Assembly: GCF_052857255.1 (NCBI RefSeq)
Contig: NW_027526720.1
Span: 1-64,000, forward strand
Reading direction: 5' to 3'
Length of the DNA: 64,000 nucleotides
Source of the DNA: Amblyomma americanum
Lineage: Eukaryota > Arthropoda > Arachnida > Ixodida > Ixodidae
Below the pieces are notes generated by a model, which did no database searches, was not told where the DNA came from, and worked only from the letters and a program-made list of their open reading frames with translations. The position numbers and the translations under genes were made by a program. Position 1 is the first letter of the stretch. Each line of letters opens with the position of its first letter. Positions 1-13,100 of this stretch are shown piece after piece.

Positions 1-1190
1 AATACATGCTTTTCGCGCAGTTATAAGAGAAAAAGTTTTGACGCGTATCAGAGGAACACTTGTAAAACCGATGTGTTGTGATTTAGCTCGTTTCGGTCTA
101 AAACAGCTTGTTTCGCTGTATTAAGCAAGAAAACATGCTTTTCGCGCATTTATAAGAGAAAAAGTTTTGACGCGTATCAGAGGAACACTTGTAAAACCGA
201 TGTGTTGTGATTTAGCTCGTTTCGGTCTAAAACAGCTTGTTTCGCTGTATTAAGCAAGAATACATGCTTTTCGCGCAGTTATAAGAGAAAAAGTTTTGAC
301 GCGTATCAGAGGAACACTTGTAAAACCGATGTGTTCAGATTTAGCTCGTTTCGGTCTAAAACAGCTTGTTTCGTTGTATTAAGCACGAATACATGCTTTA
401 CGCGCAGTTATAGAAGAAAAAGTTTTGACGCATATCAGAGACACTTGTAAAACCGATGTGTTGTGATTTAGCTCGTTTCGGTCTAAAACAGCTTGTTTCG
501 TTGTATTAAGCAAGAATACATGCTTTACGCGCAGTTATAGAAGAAAAAGTTTTGACGCGTATCAGAGAGACACTTGTAAAACCGATGTGTTGTGATTTAG
601 CTCGTTTCGGTCAAAAACAGCTTGTTTCGTTGTATTAAGCAAGAATACATGCTTTTCGCGCAGTTATAAGAGAAAAAGTTTTGACGCGTATCAGAGGAAC
701 ACTTGTAAAACCGATGTGTTGTGATTTAGCTCGTTTCGGTCTAAAACAGCTTGTTTCGCTGTATTAAGCAAGAATACATGCTTTTCGCGCAGTTATAAGA
801 GAAAAAAATTTGACGCGTATCAGAGGAACACTTGTAAAACCGATGTGTTCAGATTTAGCTCGTTTCGGTCTAAAACAGCTTGTTTCGTTGTATTAAGCAA
901 GAATACATGCTTTTCGCGCAGTTATAGGAGAAAAAGTTTTGACGCCTATTAGAGAGACACTTGTAAAACCGATGTGTTGTGATTTAGCTCGTTTCGGTCT
1001 AAAACAACTTGTTTCGCTGTATTAAGCAAGAATACATGCTTTTCGCGCAGTTATAAAAGAAAAAGTTTTGACGAGTATCACGTGGATACTTGTAAAACCG
1101 ATGTGTTCAGATTTCGCTCGTTTCGGTCTAAAACAGCTTGTTTCGTTGTATTAAGCAAGAATACATGCTTTTCGCGCAGTTATAAGAGAA
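1..1190. repeat. Segment duplicated at 6063-7239 (offset 6,062 bp)
   Basis: This starts at the window edge, so the duplicated block may extend further left. It shares an ordered run of about nine monomers with 6063-7239, including the rare m14 (801 versus 6863) and m15. A few substitutions separate the copies, for example position 39 (T here, C at 6101) and CGCATATC near 430. The match ends where the second copy switches to CATTTATAAG near 7240. Confidence 0.75.
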
Positions 1191-1932
1191 AAAGTTTTGA
1201 CGCGTATTAGAGAGACACTTGTAAAACCGATGTGTTGTGATTTAGCTCGTTTCGGTCTAAAACAGCTTGTTTCGTTGTATTAAGCAAGAATACATGCTTT
1301 TCGCGCAGTTATAAGAGAAAAAGTTTTGACGAGTATCACGTGGATACTTGTAAAACCGATGTGTTCAGATTTAGCTCGTTTCGGTCTAAAACAGCTTGTT
1401 TCGTTGTATTAAGCACGAATACATGCTTTTCGCGCAGTTAAAAGAGAAAAAGTTTTGACGAGTATCACGTGGAACACTTGTAATACCGATGTGTTGTGAT
1501 TTAGCTCGTTTCGGTCTAAAACAGCTTGTTTCGCTGTATTAAGCAAGAATACATGCTTTTCGCGCAGTTATAAGAGAAAAAGTTTTGACGAGTATCACGT
1601 GGAACACTTGATATACCGATGTGTTGTGATTTAGCTCGTTTCGGTCTAAAACAACTTGATTCGCTGTATTAAGCAAGAATACATGCTTTTCGCGCAGTTA
1701 TAAAAGAAAAAGTTTTGACGCGTATCAGAGGAACACTTGTAAAACCGATGTGTTGTGATTTAGCTCATTTCGGTCTAAAACAGCTTGTTTCGCTGTATTA
1801 AGCAAGAATACATGCTTTTCGCGCAGTTATAAGAGAAAAAGTTTTGACGAGTATCACGTGGATACTTGTAAAACCGATGTGTTCAGATTTAGCTCGTTTC
1901 GGTCTAAAACAGCTTGTTTCGTTGTATTAAGC
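1141..1932. repeat. Segment duplicated at 2946-3737 (offset 1,805 bp, 14 monomers)
   Basis: Both copies contain the same ordered monomers, including the m2 form with CTTGATATACCG (1611 and 3416). The match ends where this copy has TTAAGCAAG and the other has TTAAGCACG followed by CAGTTAAAAG. Confidence 0.7.
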
Positions 1933-2051
1933 AAGAATACATGCTTTTCGCGCAGTTATAAGAGAAAAAGTTTTGACGCGTATTAGAGATGCACTTGTAA
2001 AACCGATGTGTTGTGATTTAGCTCGTTTCGGTCTAAAACAGCTTGTTTCGT

Positions 2052-2984
2052 TGTATTAAGCAAGAATACATGCTTTTCGCGCAGTTATAAGAGAAAAAGT
2101 TTTGATGAGTATCACGTGGATACTTGTAAAACCGATGTGTTCAGATTTAGCTCGTTTCGGTCTAAAACAGCTTGTTTCGTTGTATTAAGCACGAATACAT
2201 GCTTTTCGCGCAGTTAAAAGAGAAAAAGTTTTGACGAGTATCACGTGGAACACTTGTAATACCGATGTGTTGTGATTTAGCTCGTTTCGGTCTAAAACAG
2301 CTTGTTTCGCTGTATTAAGGAAGAATACATGCTTTTCGCGCCGTTATAAGAGAAAAAGTTTTGACGCGTATCAGAGGAACACTTGTAAAACCGATGTGTT
2401 GTGATTTAGCTCATTTCGGTCTAAAACAGCTTGTTTCGCTGTATTAAGCAAGAATACATGCTTTTCGCGCAGTTGTAAGAGAAAAAGTTTTGACGCGTAT
2501 CAAAGGAACACTTGTAAAACCGATGTGTTGTGATTTAGCTCGTTTCGGTCTAAAACAGCTTGTTTCGCTGTATTAAGCAAGAATACATGCTTTTCGCGCA
2601 TATATAAGAGAAAAAGTTTTGTCGCGTATCAGAGGAACACTTGTAAAACCGATGTGTTGTGATTTAGCTCGTTTCGGTCTAAAACAGCTTGTTTCGCTGT
2701 ATTAAGCAAGAATACATGCTTTTCGCGCAGTTATAAGAGAAAAAGTTTTGACGCGTATCAGAGGAACACTTGTAAAACCGATGTGTTCAGATTTAGCTCG
2801 TTTCGGTCTAAAACAGCTTGTTTCGTTGTATTAAGCACGAATACATGCTTTACGCGCAGTATAGAAGAAAAAGTTTTGACGCGTATCAGAGACACTTGTA
2901 AACCGATGTGTTGTGATTTAGCTCGTTTCGGTCTAAAACAGCTTGTTTCGTTGTATTAAGCAAGAATACATGCTTTTCGCGCAG
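2052..2984. repeat. Segment duplicated at 3599-4532 (offset 1,547 bp, 12 monomers)
   Basis: The shared rare marker is GTTTTGTCGCG (2621 and 4168); TTAAGGAAG followed by CCGTTATAAG is also shared. A one-base deletion near 2900 (GTAAACCG) changes the offset to 1,548 afterwards. The match ends where this copy goes on with CTTTTCGCG and the other with CTTTACGCG. Confidence 0.7.
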
Positions 2985-3737
2985 TTATAAGAGAAAAAGT
3001 TTTGACGCGTATTAGAGAGACACTTGTAAAACCGATGTGTTGTGATTTAGCTCGTTTCGGTCTAAAACAGCTTGTTTCGTTGTATTAAGCAAGAATACAT
3101 GCTTTTCGCGCAGTTATAAGAGAAAAAGTTTTGACGAGTATCACGTGGATACTTGTAAAACCGATGTGTTCAGATTTAGCTCGTTTCGGTCTAAAACAGC
3201 TTATTTCGTTGTATTAAGCACGAATACATGCTTTTCGCGCAGTTAAAAGAGAAAAAGTTTTGACGAGTATCACGTGGAACACTTGTAATACCGATGTGTT
3301 GTGATTTAGCTCGTTTCGGTCTAAAACAGCTTGTTTCGCTGTATTAAGCAAGAATACATGCTTTTCGCGCAGTTATAAGAGAAAAAGTTTTGACGAGTAT
3401 CACGTGGAACACTTGATATACCGATGTGTTGTGATTTAGCTCGTTTCGGTCTAAAACAACTTGATTCGCTGTATTAAGCAAGAATACATGCTTTTCGCGC
3501 AGTTATAAAAGAAAAAGTTTTGACGCGTATCAGAGGAACACTTGTAAAACCGATGTGTTGTGATTTAGCTCATTTCGGTCTAAAACAGCTTGTTTCGCTG
3601 TATTAAGCAAGAATACATGCTTTTCGCGCAGTTATAAGAGAAAAAGTTTTGACGAGTATCACGTGGATACTTGTAAAACCGATGTGTTCAGATTTAGCTC
3701 GTTTCGGTCTAAAACAGCTTGTTTCGTTGTATTAAGC
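2946..3737. repeat. Second copy of the 1141-1932 segment
   Basis: It matches at an offset of 1,805 bp. One private substitution seen is TTATTTCGTTG near 3202. It abuts the start of the 3599-4532 duplicate of 2052-2984, so several copying events are nested here. Confidence 0.68.
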
Positions 3738-4532
3738 ACGAATACATGCTTTTCGCGCAGTTAAAAGAGAAAAAGTTTTGACGAGTATCACGTGGAACAC
3801 TTGTAATACCGATGTGTTGTGATTTAGCTCGTTTCGGTCTAAAACAGCTTGTTTCGCTGTATTAAGGAAGAATACATGCTTTTCGCGCCGTTATAAGAGA
3901 AAAAGTTTTGACGCGTATCAGAGGAACACTTGTAAAACCGATGTGTTGTGATTTAGCTCATTTCGGTCTAAAACAGCTTGTTTCGCTGTATTAAGCAAGA
4001 ATACATGCTTTTCGCGCAGTTGTAAGAGAAAAAGTTTTGACGCGTATCAAAGGAACACTTGTAAAACCGATGTGTTGTGATTTAGCTCGTTTCGGTCTAA
4101 AACAGCTTGTTTCGCTGTATTAAGCAAGAATACATGCTTTTCGCGCATTTATAAGAGAAAAAGTTTTGTCGCGTATCAGAGGAACACTTGTAAAACCGAT
4201 GTGTTGTGATTTAGCTCGTTTCGGTCTAAAACAGCTTGTTTCGCTGTATTAAGCAAGAATACATGCTTTTCGCGCAGTTATAAGAGAAAAAGTTTTGACG
4301 CGTATCAGAGGAACACTTGTAAAACCGATGTGTTCAGATTTAGCTCGTTTCGGTCTAAAACAGCTTGTTTCGTTGTATTAAGCACGAATACATGCTTTAC
4401 GCGCAGTATAGAAGAAAAAGTTTTGACGCGTATCAGAGACACTTGTAAAACCGATGTGTTGTGATTTAGCTCGTTTCGGTCTAAAACAGCTTGTTTCGTT
4501 GTATTAAGCAAGAATACATGCTTTACGCGCAG
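3599..4532. repeat. Second copy of the 2052-2984 segment
   Basis: It has the same monomer order and the same GTTTTGTCGCG marker (4168). It feeds directly into block A (3829-7239), copied further right. Confidence 0.7.
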
Positions 4533-6062
4533 TTATAGAAGAAAAAGTTTTGACGCGTATCAGAGAGACACTTGTAAAACCGATGTGTTGTGATTTAGCT
4601 CGTTTCGGTCAAAAACAGCTTGTTTCGTTGTATTAAGCAAGAATACATGCTTTTCGCGCAGTTATAAGAGAAAAAGTTTTGACGTATCACGTGGATACTT
4701 GTAAAACCGAAGTGTTCAGATTTAGCTCGTTTCGGTCTAAAACAGCTTGTTTCGTTGTATTAAGCACGAATACATGCTTTTCGCGCAGTTATAAGAGAAA
4801 ACGTTTTGACGAGTATCACGTTGAACACTTGTAATACCGATGTGTTGTGATTTAGCTCGTTTCGGTCTAAAACAGCTTGTTTCGCTGTATTAAGCAAGAA
4901 TACATGCTTTTCGCGCAGTTATAAGAGAAAAAGTTTTGACGCGTATTAGAGAGACACTTGTAAAACCCATGTGTTGTGATTTAGCTCGTTTCGGTCTAAA
5001 ACAGCTTGTTTCGTTGTATTAAGCAAGAATACATGCTTTTCACGCAGTTATAAGAGAAAAAGTTTTGACGAGTATCACGTGGATACTTGTAAAACCGATG
5101 TGTTCAGATTTAGCTCGTTTCGGTCAAAAACAGCTTGTTTCGTTGTATTAAGCACGAATACATGCTTTTCGCGCAGTTAAAAGAGAAAACGTTTTGACGA
5201 GTATCACGTGGAACACTTGTAATACCGATGTGTTGTGATTTAGCTCGTTTCGGTCTAAAACAGCTTGTTTCGCTGTATTAAGCAAGAATACATGCTTTTC
5301 GCGCAGTTATAAGAGAAAAAGTTTTGACGAGTATCACGTGGAACACTTGATATACCGATGTGTTGTGATTTAGCTCGTTTCGGTCTAAAACAACTTGATT
5401 CGCTGTATTAAGCAAGAATACATGCTTTTCGCGCAGTTATAAAAGAAAAAGTTTTGACGCGTATCAGAGGAACACTTGTAAAACCGATGTGTTGTGATTT
5501 AGCTCATTTCGGTCTAAAACAGCTTGTTTCGCTGTATTAAGCAAGAAAACATGCTTTTCGCGCAGTTATAAAAGAAAATGTTTTGACGAGTATCACGTGG
5601 ATACTTGTAAAACCGATGTGTTCAGATTTAGCTCGTTTCGGTCTAAAACAGCTTGTTTCGTTGTATTAAGCAAGAATACATGCTTTTCGCGCAGTTATAA
5701 GAGAAAAAGTTTTGACGCGTATTAGAGAGACACTTGTAAAACCGATGTGTTGTGATTTAGCTCGTTTCGGTCTAAAACAGCTTGTTTCGTTGTATTAAGC
5801 AAGAATACATGCTTTTCGCGCAGTTATAAGAGAAAAAGTTTTGACGAGTATCACGTGGATACTTGTAAAACCGATGTGTTCAGATTTAGCTCGTTTCGGT
5901 CTAAAACAGCTTGTTTCGTTGTATTAAGCACGAATACATGCTTTTCGCGCAGTTAAATTAGAAAAAGTTCTGACGAGTATCACGTGGAACACTTGTAATA
6001 CCGATGTGTTGTGATTTAGCTCGTTTCGGTCTAAAACAGCTTGTTTCGCTGTATTAAGCAAG

Positions 6063-7239
6063 AATACATGCTTTTCGCGCAGTTATAAGAGAAAAAGTTT
6101 CGACGCGTATCAGAGGAACACTTGTAAAACCGATGTGTTGTGATTTAGCTCGTTTCGGTCTAAAACAGCTTGTTTCGCTGTATTAAGCAAGAATACATGC
6201 TTTTCGCGCATTTATAAGAGAAAAAGTTTTGACGCGTATCAGAGGAACACTTGTAAAACCGATGTGTTGTGATTTAGCTCGTTTCGGTCTAAAACAGCTT
6301 GTTTCGCTGTATTAAGCAAGAATACATGCTTTTCGCGCAGTTATAAGAGAAAAAGTTTTGACGCGTATCAGAGGAACACTTGTAAAACCGATGTGTTCAG
6401 ATTTAGCTCGTTTCGGTCTAAAACAGCTTGTTTCGTTGTATTAAGCACGAATACATGCTTTACGCGCAGTTATAGAATAAAAAGTTTTGACGCGTATCAG
6501 AGACACTTGTAAAACCGATGTGTTGTGATTTAGCTCGTTTCGGTCTAAAACAGCTTGTTTCGTTGTATTAAGCAAGAATACATGCTTTACGCGCAGTTAT
6601 AGAAGAAAAAGTTTTGACGCGTATCAGAGAGACACTTGTAAAACCGATGTGTTGTGATTTAGCTCGTTTCGGTCAAAAACAGCTTGTTTCGTTGTATTAA
6701 GCAAGAATACATGCTTTTCGCGCAGTTATAAGAGAAAAAGTTTTGACGCGTATCAGAGGAACACTTGTAAAACCGATGTGTTGTGATTTAGCTCGTTTCG
6801 GTCTAAAACAGCTTGTTTCGCTGTATTAAGCAAGAATACATGCTTTTCGCGCAGTTATAAGAGAAAAAAATTTGACGCGTATCAGAGGAACACTTGTAAA
6901 ACCGATGTGTTCAGATTTAGCTCGTTTCGGTCTAAAACAGCTTGTTTCGTTGTATTAAGCAAGAATACATGCTTTTCGCGCAGTTATAAGAGAAAAAGTT
7001 TTGACGCCTATTAGAGAGACACTTGTAAAACCGATGTGTTGTGATTTAGCTCGTTTCGGTCTAAAACAACTTGTTTCGCTGTATTAAGCAAGAATACATG
7101 CTTTTCGCGCAGTTATAAAAGAAAAAGTTTTGACGAGTATCACGTGGATACTTGTAAAACCGATGTGTTCAGATTTCGCTCGTTTCGGTCTAAAACAGCT
7201 TGTTTCGTTGTATTAAGCAAGAATACATGCTTTTCGCGC
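6063..7239. repeat. Second copy of the 1-1190 segment
   Basis: It follows the monomer order of the window start at an offset of 6,062 bp. It also lies inside the longer block 3829-7239, which recurs at about 11431-14716. One private change is TATAGAATAA near 6471, where the first copy has TATAGAAGAA. Confidence 0.75.
6180..6588. repeat. Short segment duplicated at 7210-7618 (offset 1,030 bp, 8 monomers)
   Basis: The two copies share the otherwise rare TATAGAATAA (6471 and 7501). The match breaks where this copy reads CTTTACGCG and the other CTTTTCGCG. The segment is consistent with a recent local unequal exchange over eight monomers. Confidence 0.7.
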
Positions 7240-7618
7240 ATTTATAAGAGAAAAAGTTTTGACGCGTATCAGAGGAACACTTGTAAAACCGATGTGTTGT
7301 GATTTAGCTCGTTTCGGTCTAAAACAGCTTGTTTCGCTGTATTAAGCAAGAATACATGCTTTTCGCGCAGTTATAAGAGAAAAAGTTTTGACGCGTATCA
7401 GAGGAACACTTGTAAAACCGATGTGTTCAGATTTAGCTCGTTTCGGTCTAAAACAGCTTGTTTCGTTGTATTAAGCACGAATACATGCTTTACGCGCAGT
7501 TATAGAATAAAAAGTTTTGACGCGTATCAGAGACACTTGTAAAACCGATGTGTTGTGATTTAGCTCGTTTCGGTCTAAAACAGCTTGTTTCGTTGTATTA
7601 AGCAAGAATACATGCTTT
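7210..7618. repeat. Second copy of the 6180-6588 segment
   Basis: It follows m4 (ATTTCGCTCG) directly, which is the point where block A stops matching its later copies. This copy therefore marks an insertion boundary. After 7619 the order resembles the 3.0-4.0 kb region instead. Confidence 0.68.
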
Positions 7619-10114
7619 TCGCGCAGTTATAAGAGAAAAAGTTTTGACGCGTATTAGAGAGACACTTGTAAAACCGATGTGTTGTGATTTAGCTCGTTTC
7701 GGTCTAAAACAGCTTGTTTCGTTGTATTAAGCAAGAATACATGCTTTTCGCGCAGTTATAAGAGAAAAAGTTTTGACGAGTATCACGTGGATACTTGTAA
7801 AACCGATGTGTTCAGATTTAGCTCGTTTCGGTCTAAAACAGCTTGTTTCGTTGTATTAAGCACAAATACATGCTTTTCGCGCAGTTAAAAGAGAAAAAGT
7901 TTTGACGAGTATCACGTGGAACACTTGTAATACCGATGTGTTGTGATTTAGCTCGTTTCGGTCTAAAACAGCTTGTTTCGCTGTATTAAGGAAGAATACA
8001 TGCTTTTCGCGCCGTTATAAGAGAAAAAGTTTTGACGCGTATCAGAGGAACACTTGTAAAACCGATGTGTTGTGATTTAGCTCATTTCGGTCTAAAACAG
8101 CTTGTTTCGCTGTATTAAGCAAGAATACATGCTTTTCGCGCAGTTATAAGAGAAAAAGTTTTGACGCGTATCAGAGAGACACTTGTAAAACCGATGTGTT
8201 GTGATTTAGCTCGTTTCGGTCAAAAACAGCTTGTTTCGTTGTATTAAGCAAGAATACATGCTTTTCGCGCAGTTATAAGAGAAAAAGTTTTGACGCGTAT
8301 CAGAGGAACACTTGTAAAACCGATGTGTTGTGATTTAGCTCGTTTCGGTCTAAAACAGCTTGTTTCGCTGTATTAAGCAAGAATACATGCTTTTCGCGCA
8401 GTTATAAGAGAAAAAAATTTGACGCGTATCAGAGGAACACTTGTAAAACCGATGTGTTCAGATTTAGCTCGTTTCGGTCTAAAACAGCTTGTTTCGTTGT
8501 GTTAAGCAAGAATACATGCTTTTCGCGCAGTTATAAGAGAAAAAGTTTTGACGCCTATTAGAGAGACACTTGTAAAACCGATGTGTTGTAATTTAGCTCG
8601 TTTCGGTCTAAAACAACTTGTTTCGTTGTATTAAGCAAGAATACATGCTTTTCGCGCAGTTATAAGAGAAAAAGTTTTGACGTATCACGTGGATACTTGT
8701 AAAACCGAAGTGTTCAGATTTAGCTCGTTTCGGTCTAAAACAGCTTGTTTCGTTGTATTAAGCACGAATACATGCTTTTCGCGCAGTTATAAGAGAAAAA
8801 GTTTTGACGCGTATTAGAGAGACACTTGTAAAACCGATGTGTTGTGATTTAGCTCGTTTCGGTCTAAAACAGCTTGTTTCGTTGTATTAAGCAAGAATAC
8901 ATGCTTTTCACGCAGTTATAAGAGAAAAAGTTTTGACGAGTATCACGTGGATACTTGTAAAACCGATGTGTTCAGATTTAGCTCGTTTCGGTCAAAAACA
9001 GCTTGTTTCGTTGTATTAAGCACGAATACATGCTTTTCGCGCAGTTAAAAGAGAAAAAGTTTTGACGAGTATCACGTGGAACACTTGTAATACCGATGTG
9101 TTGTGATTTAGCTCGTTTCGGTCTAAAACAGCTTGTTTCGCTGTATTAAGCAAGAATACATGCTTTTCGCGCAGTTATAAGAGAAAAAGTTTTGACGAGT
9201 ATCACGTGGAACACTTGATATACCGATGTGTTGTGATTTAGCTCGTTTCGGTCTAAAACAACTTGATTCGCTGTATTAAGCAAGAATACATGCTTTTCGC
9301 GCAGTTATAAAAGAAAAAGTTTTGACGCGTATCAGAGGAACACTTGTAAAACCGATGTGTTGTGATTTAGCTCATTTCGGTCTAAAACAGCTTGTTTCGC
9401 TGTATTAAGCAAGAATACATGCTTTTCGCGCAGTTATAAAAGAAAAAGTTTTGACGAGTATCACGTGGATACTTGTAAAACCGATGTGTTCAGATTTCGC
9501 TCGTTTCGGTCTAAAACAGCTTGTTTCGTTGTATTAAGCAAGAATACATGCTTTTCGCGCAGTTATAAGAGAAAACGTTTTGACGCGTATTAGAGAGACA
9601 CTTGTAAAACCGATGTGTTGTGATTTAGCTCGTTTCGGTCTAAAACAGCTTGTTTCGTTGTATTAAGCAAGAATACATGCTTTTCGCGCAGTTATAAGAG
9701 AAAAAGTTTTGACGAGTATCACGTGGATACTTGTAAAACCGATGTGTTCAGATTTAGCTCGTTTCGGTCTAAAACAGCTTGTTTCGTTGTATTAGGCACG
9801 AATACATGCTTTTCGCGCAGTTAAAAGAGAAAAAGTTTTGACGAGTATCACGTGGAACACTTGTAATACCGATGTGTTGTGATTTAGCTCGTTTCGGTCT
9901 AAAACAGCTTGTTTCGCTGTATTAAGGAAGAATACATGCTTTTCGCGCCGTTATAAGAGAAAAAGTTTTGACGCGTATCAGAGGAACACTTGTAAAACCG
10001 ATGTGTTGTGATTTAGCTCATTTCGGTCTAAAACAGCTTGTTTCGCTGTATTAAGCAAGAATACATGCTTTTCGCGCAGTTATAAGAGAAAAAGTTTTGA
10101 CGCGTATCAGAGGA

Positions 10115-13100
10115 ACACTTGTAAAACCGATGTGTTGTGATTTAGCTCGTTTCGGTCTAAAACAGCTTGTTTCGCTGTATTAAGCAAGAATACATGCTTT
10201 TCGCGCAGTTATAAGAGAAAAAGTTTTGACGCGTATCAGAGGAACACTTGTAAAACCGATGTGTTGTGATTTAGCTCGTTTCGGTCTAAAACAGCTTGTT
10301 TCGCTGTATTAAGCAAGAATACATGCTTTTCGCGCAGTTATAAGAGAAAAAGTTTTGACGCGTATCAGAGGAACACTTGTAAAACCGATGTGTTCAGATT
10401 TAGCTCGTTTCGGTCTAAAACAGCTTGTTTCGTTGTATTAGGCACGAATACATGCTTTACGCGCAGTTATAGAAGAAAAAGTTTTGACGCGTATCAGAGA
10501 CACTTGTAAAACCGATGTGTTGTGATTTAGCTCGTTTCGGTCTAAAACAGCTTGTTTCGTTGTATTAAGCAAGAATACATGCTTTTCGCGCAGTTATAAG
10601 AGAAAAAGTTGACGAGTATCACGTGGATACTTGTAAAACCGATGTGTTCAGATTTAGCTCGTTTCGGTCAAAAACAGCTTGTTTCGTTGTATTAAGCACG
10701 AATACATGCTTTTCGCGCAGTTAAAAGAGAAAAAGTTTTGACGAGTATCACGTGGAACACTTGTAATACCGATGTGTTGTGATTTAGCTCGTTTCGGTCT
10801 AAAACAGCTTGTTTCGCTGTATTAAGCAAGAATACATGCTTTTCGCGCAGTTATAAGAGAAAAAGTTTTGACGAGTATCACGTGGAACACTTGATATACC
10901 GATGTGTTGTGATTTAGCTCGTTTCGGTCTAAAACAACTTGATTCGCTGTATTAAGCAAGAATACATGCTTTTCGCGCAGTTATAAAAGAAAAAGTTTTG
11001 ACGCGTATCAGAGGAACACTTGCAAAACCGATGTGTTGTGATTTAGCTCATTTCGGTCTAAAACAGCTTGTTTCGCTGTATTAAGCAAGAATACATGCTT
11101 TTCGCGCAGTTATAAGAGTAAAAGTTTTGACGAGTATCACGTGGATACTTGTAAAACCGATGTGTTCAGATTTAGCTCGTTTCGGTCTAAAACAGCTTGT
11201 TTCGTTGTATTAAGCAAGAATACATGCTTTTCGCGCAGTTATAAGAGAAAAAGTTTTGACGCGTATTAGAGATACACTTGTAAAACCGATGTGTTGTGAT
11301 TTAGCTCGTTTCGGTCTAAAACAGCTTGTTTCGTTGTAGTAAGCAAGAATACATGCTTTTCGCGCAGTTATAAGAGAAAAAGTTTTGACGAGTATCACGT
11401 GGATACTTGTAAAACCGATGTGTTCAGATTTAGCTCGTTTCGGTCTAAAACAGCTTGTTTCGCTGTATTAAGGAAGAATACATGTTTTTCGCGCCGTTAT
11501 AAGAGAAAAAGTTTTGACGCGTATCAGAGGAACACTTGTAAAACCGATGTGTTGTGATTTAGCTCATTTCGGTCTAAAACAGCTTGTTTCGCTGTATTAA
11601 GCAAGAATACATGCTTTTCGCGCAGTTGTAAGAGAAAAAGTTTTGACGCGTATCAAAGGAACACTTGTAAAACCGATGTGTTGTGATTTAGCTCGTTTCG
11701 GTCTAAAACAGCTTGTTTCGCTGTATTAAGCAAGAATACATGCTTTTCGCGCATTTATAAGAGAAAAAGTTTTGACGCGTATCAGAGGAACACTTGTAAA
11801 ACCGATGTGTTGTGATTTAGCTCGTTTCGGTCTAAAACAGCTTGTTTCGCTGTATTAAGCAAGAATACATGCTTTTCGCGCAGTTATAAGAGAAAAAGTT
11901 TTGACGCGTATCAGAGGAACACTTGTAAAACCGATGTGTTCAGATTTAGCTCGTTTCGGTCTAAAACTGCTTGTTTCGTTGTATTAAGCACGAATACATG
12001 CTTTACGCGCAGTATAGAAGAAAAAGTTTTGACGCGTATCAGAGACACTTGTAAAACCGATGTGTTGTGATTTAGCTCGTTTCGGTCTAAAACAGCTTGT
12101 TTCGTTGTATTAAGCAAGAATACATGCTTTACGCGCAGTTATAGAAGAAAAAGTTTTGACGCGTATCAGAGAGACACTTGTAAAACCGATGTGTTGTGAT
12201 TTAGCTCGTTTCGGTCAAAAACAGCTTGTTTCGTTGTATTAAGCAAGAATACATGCTTTTCGCGCAGTTATAAGAGAAAAAGTTTTGACGTATCACGTGG
12301 ATACTTGTAAAACCGAAGTGTTCAGATTTAGCTCGTTTCGGTCTAAAACAGCTTGTTTCGTTGTATTAAGCACGAATACATGCTTTTCGCGCAGTTATAA
12401 GAGAAAAAGTTTTGACGAGTATCACGTTGAACACTTGTAATACCGATGTGTTGTGATTTAGCTCGTTTCGGTCTAAAACAGCTTGTTTCGTTGTATTAAG
12501 CAAGAATACATGCTTTTCACGCAGTTATAAGAGAAAAAGTTTTGACGAGTATCACGTGGATACTTGTAAAACCGATGTGTTCAGATTTAGCTCGTTTCGG
12601 TCAAAAACAGCTTGTTTCGTTGTATTAAGCACGAATACATGCTTTTCGCGCAGTTAAAAGAGAAAAAGTTTTGACGAGTATCACGTGGAACACTTGTAAT
12701 ACCGATGTGTTGTGATTTAGCTCGTTTCGGTCTAAAACAGCTTGTTTCGCTGTATTAAGCAAGAATACATGCTTTTCGCGCAGTTATAAGAGAAAAAGTT
12801 TTGACGAGTATCACGTGGAACACTTGATATACCGATGTGTTGTGATTTAGCTCGTTTCGGTCTAAAACAACTTGATTCGCTGTATTAAGCAAGAATACAT
12901 GCTTTTCGCGCAGTTATAAAAGAAAAAGTTTTGACGCGTATCAGAGGAACACTTGTAAAACCGATGTGTTGTGATTTAGCTCATTTCGGTCTAAAACAGC
13001 TTGTTTCGCTGTATTAAGCAAGAAAACATGCTTTTCGCGCAGTTATAAAAGAAAAAGTTTTGACGAGTATCACGTGGATACTTGTAAAACCGATGTGTTC

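Larger units (their letters stand above)
3829..7239. repeat. Block A, recurring at about 11431-14716
   Basis: The order of about 26 monomers is shared with 11431-14716, first at offset 7,606 and, after the second copy loses one monomer near 12490, at offset 7,477. Shared markers include GTATAGAAG (missing T), GACGTATCACGTGG with CCGAAGTG (4681 and 12287), AAGAAAACATG (5544 and 13021) and m14. The match ends at 7240, where A enters a locally duplicated CATTTATAAG monomer. Confidence 0.75.

Noticed and set aside
4305..4511. Minus-strand open frames of 60-95 codons, for example at 4305, 11210, 11911, 16199, 16754, 17327, 21969, 24672, 43216, 46232, 54752 and 63613
   Set aside because: These are translations of two or three monomers, kept open because 129 is divisible by three or by chance loss of a stop. 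The peptide is a satellite translation, not a conserved protein.
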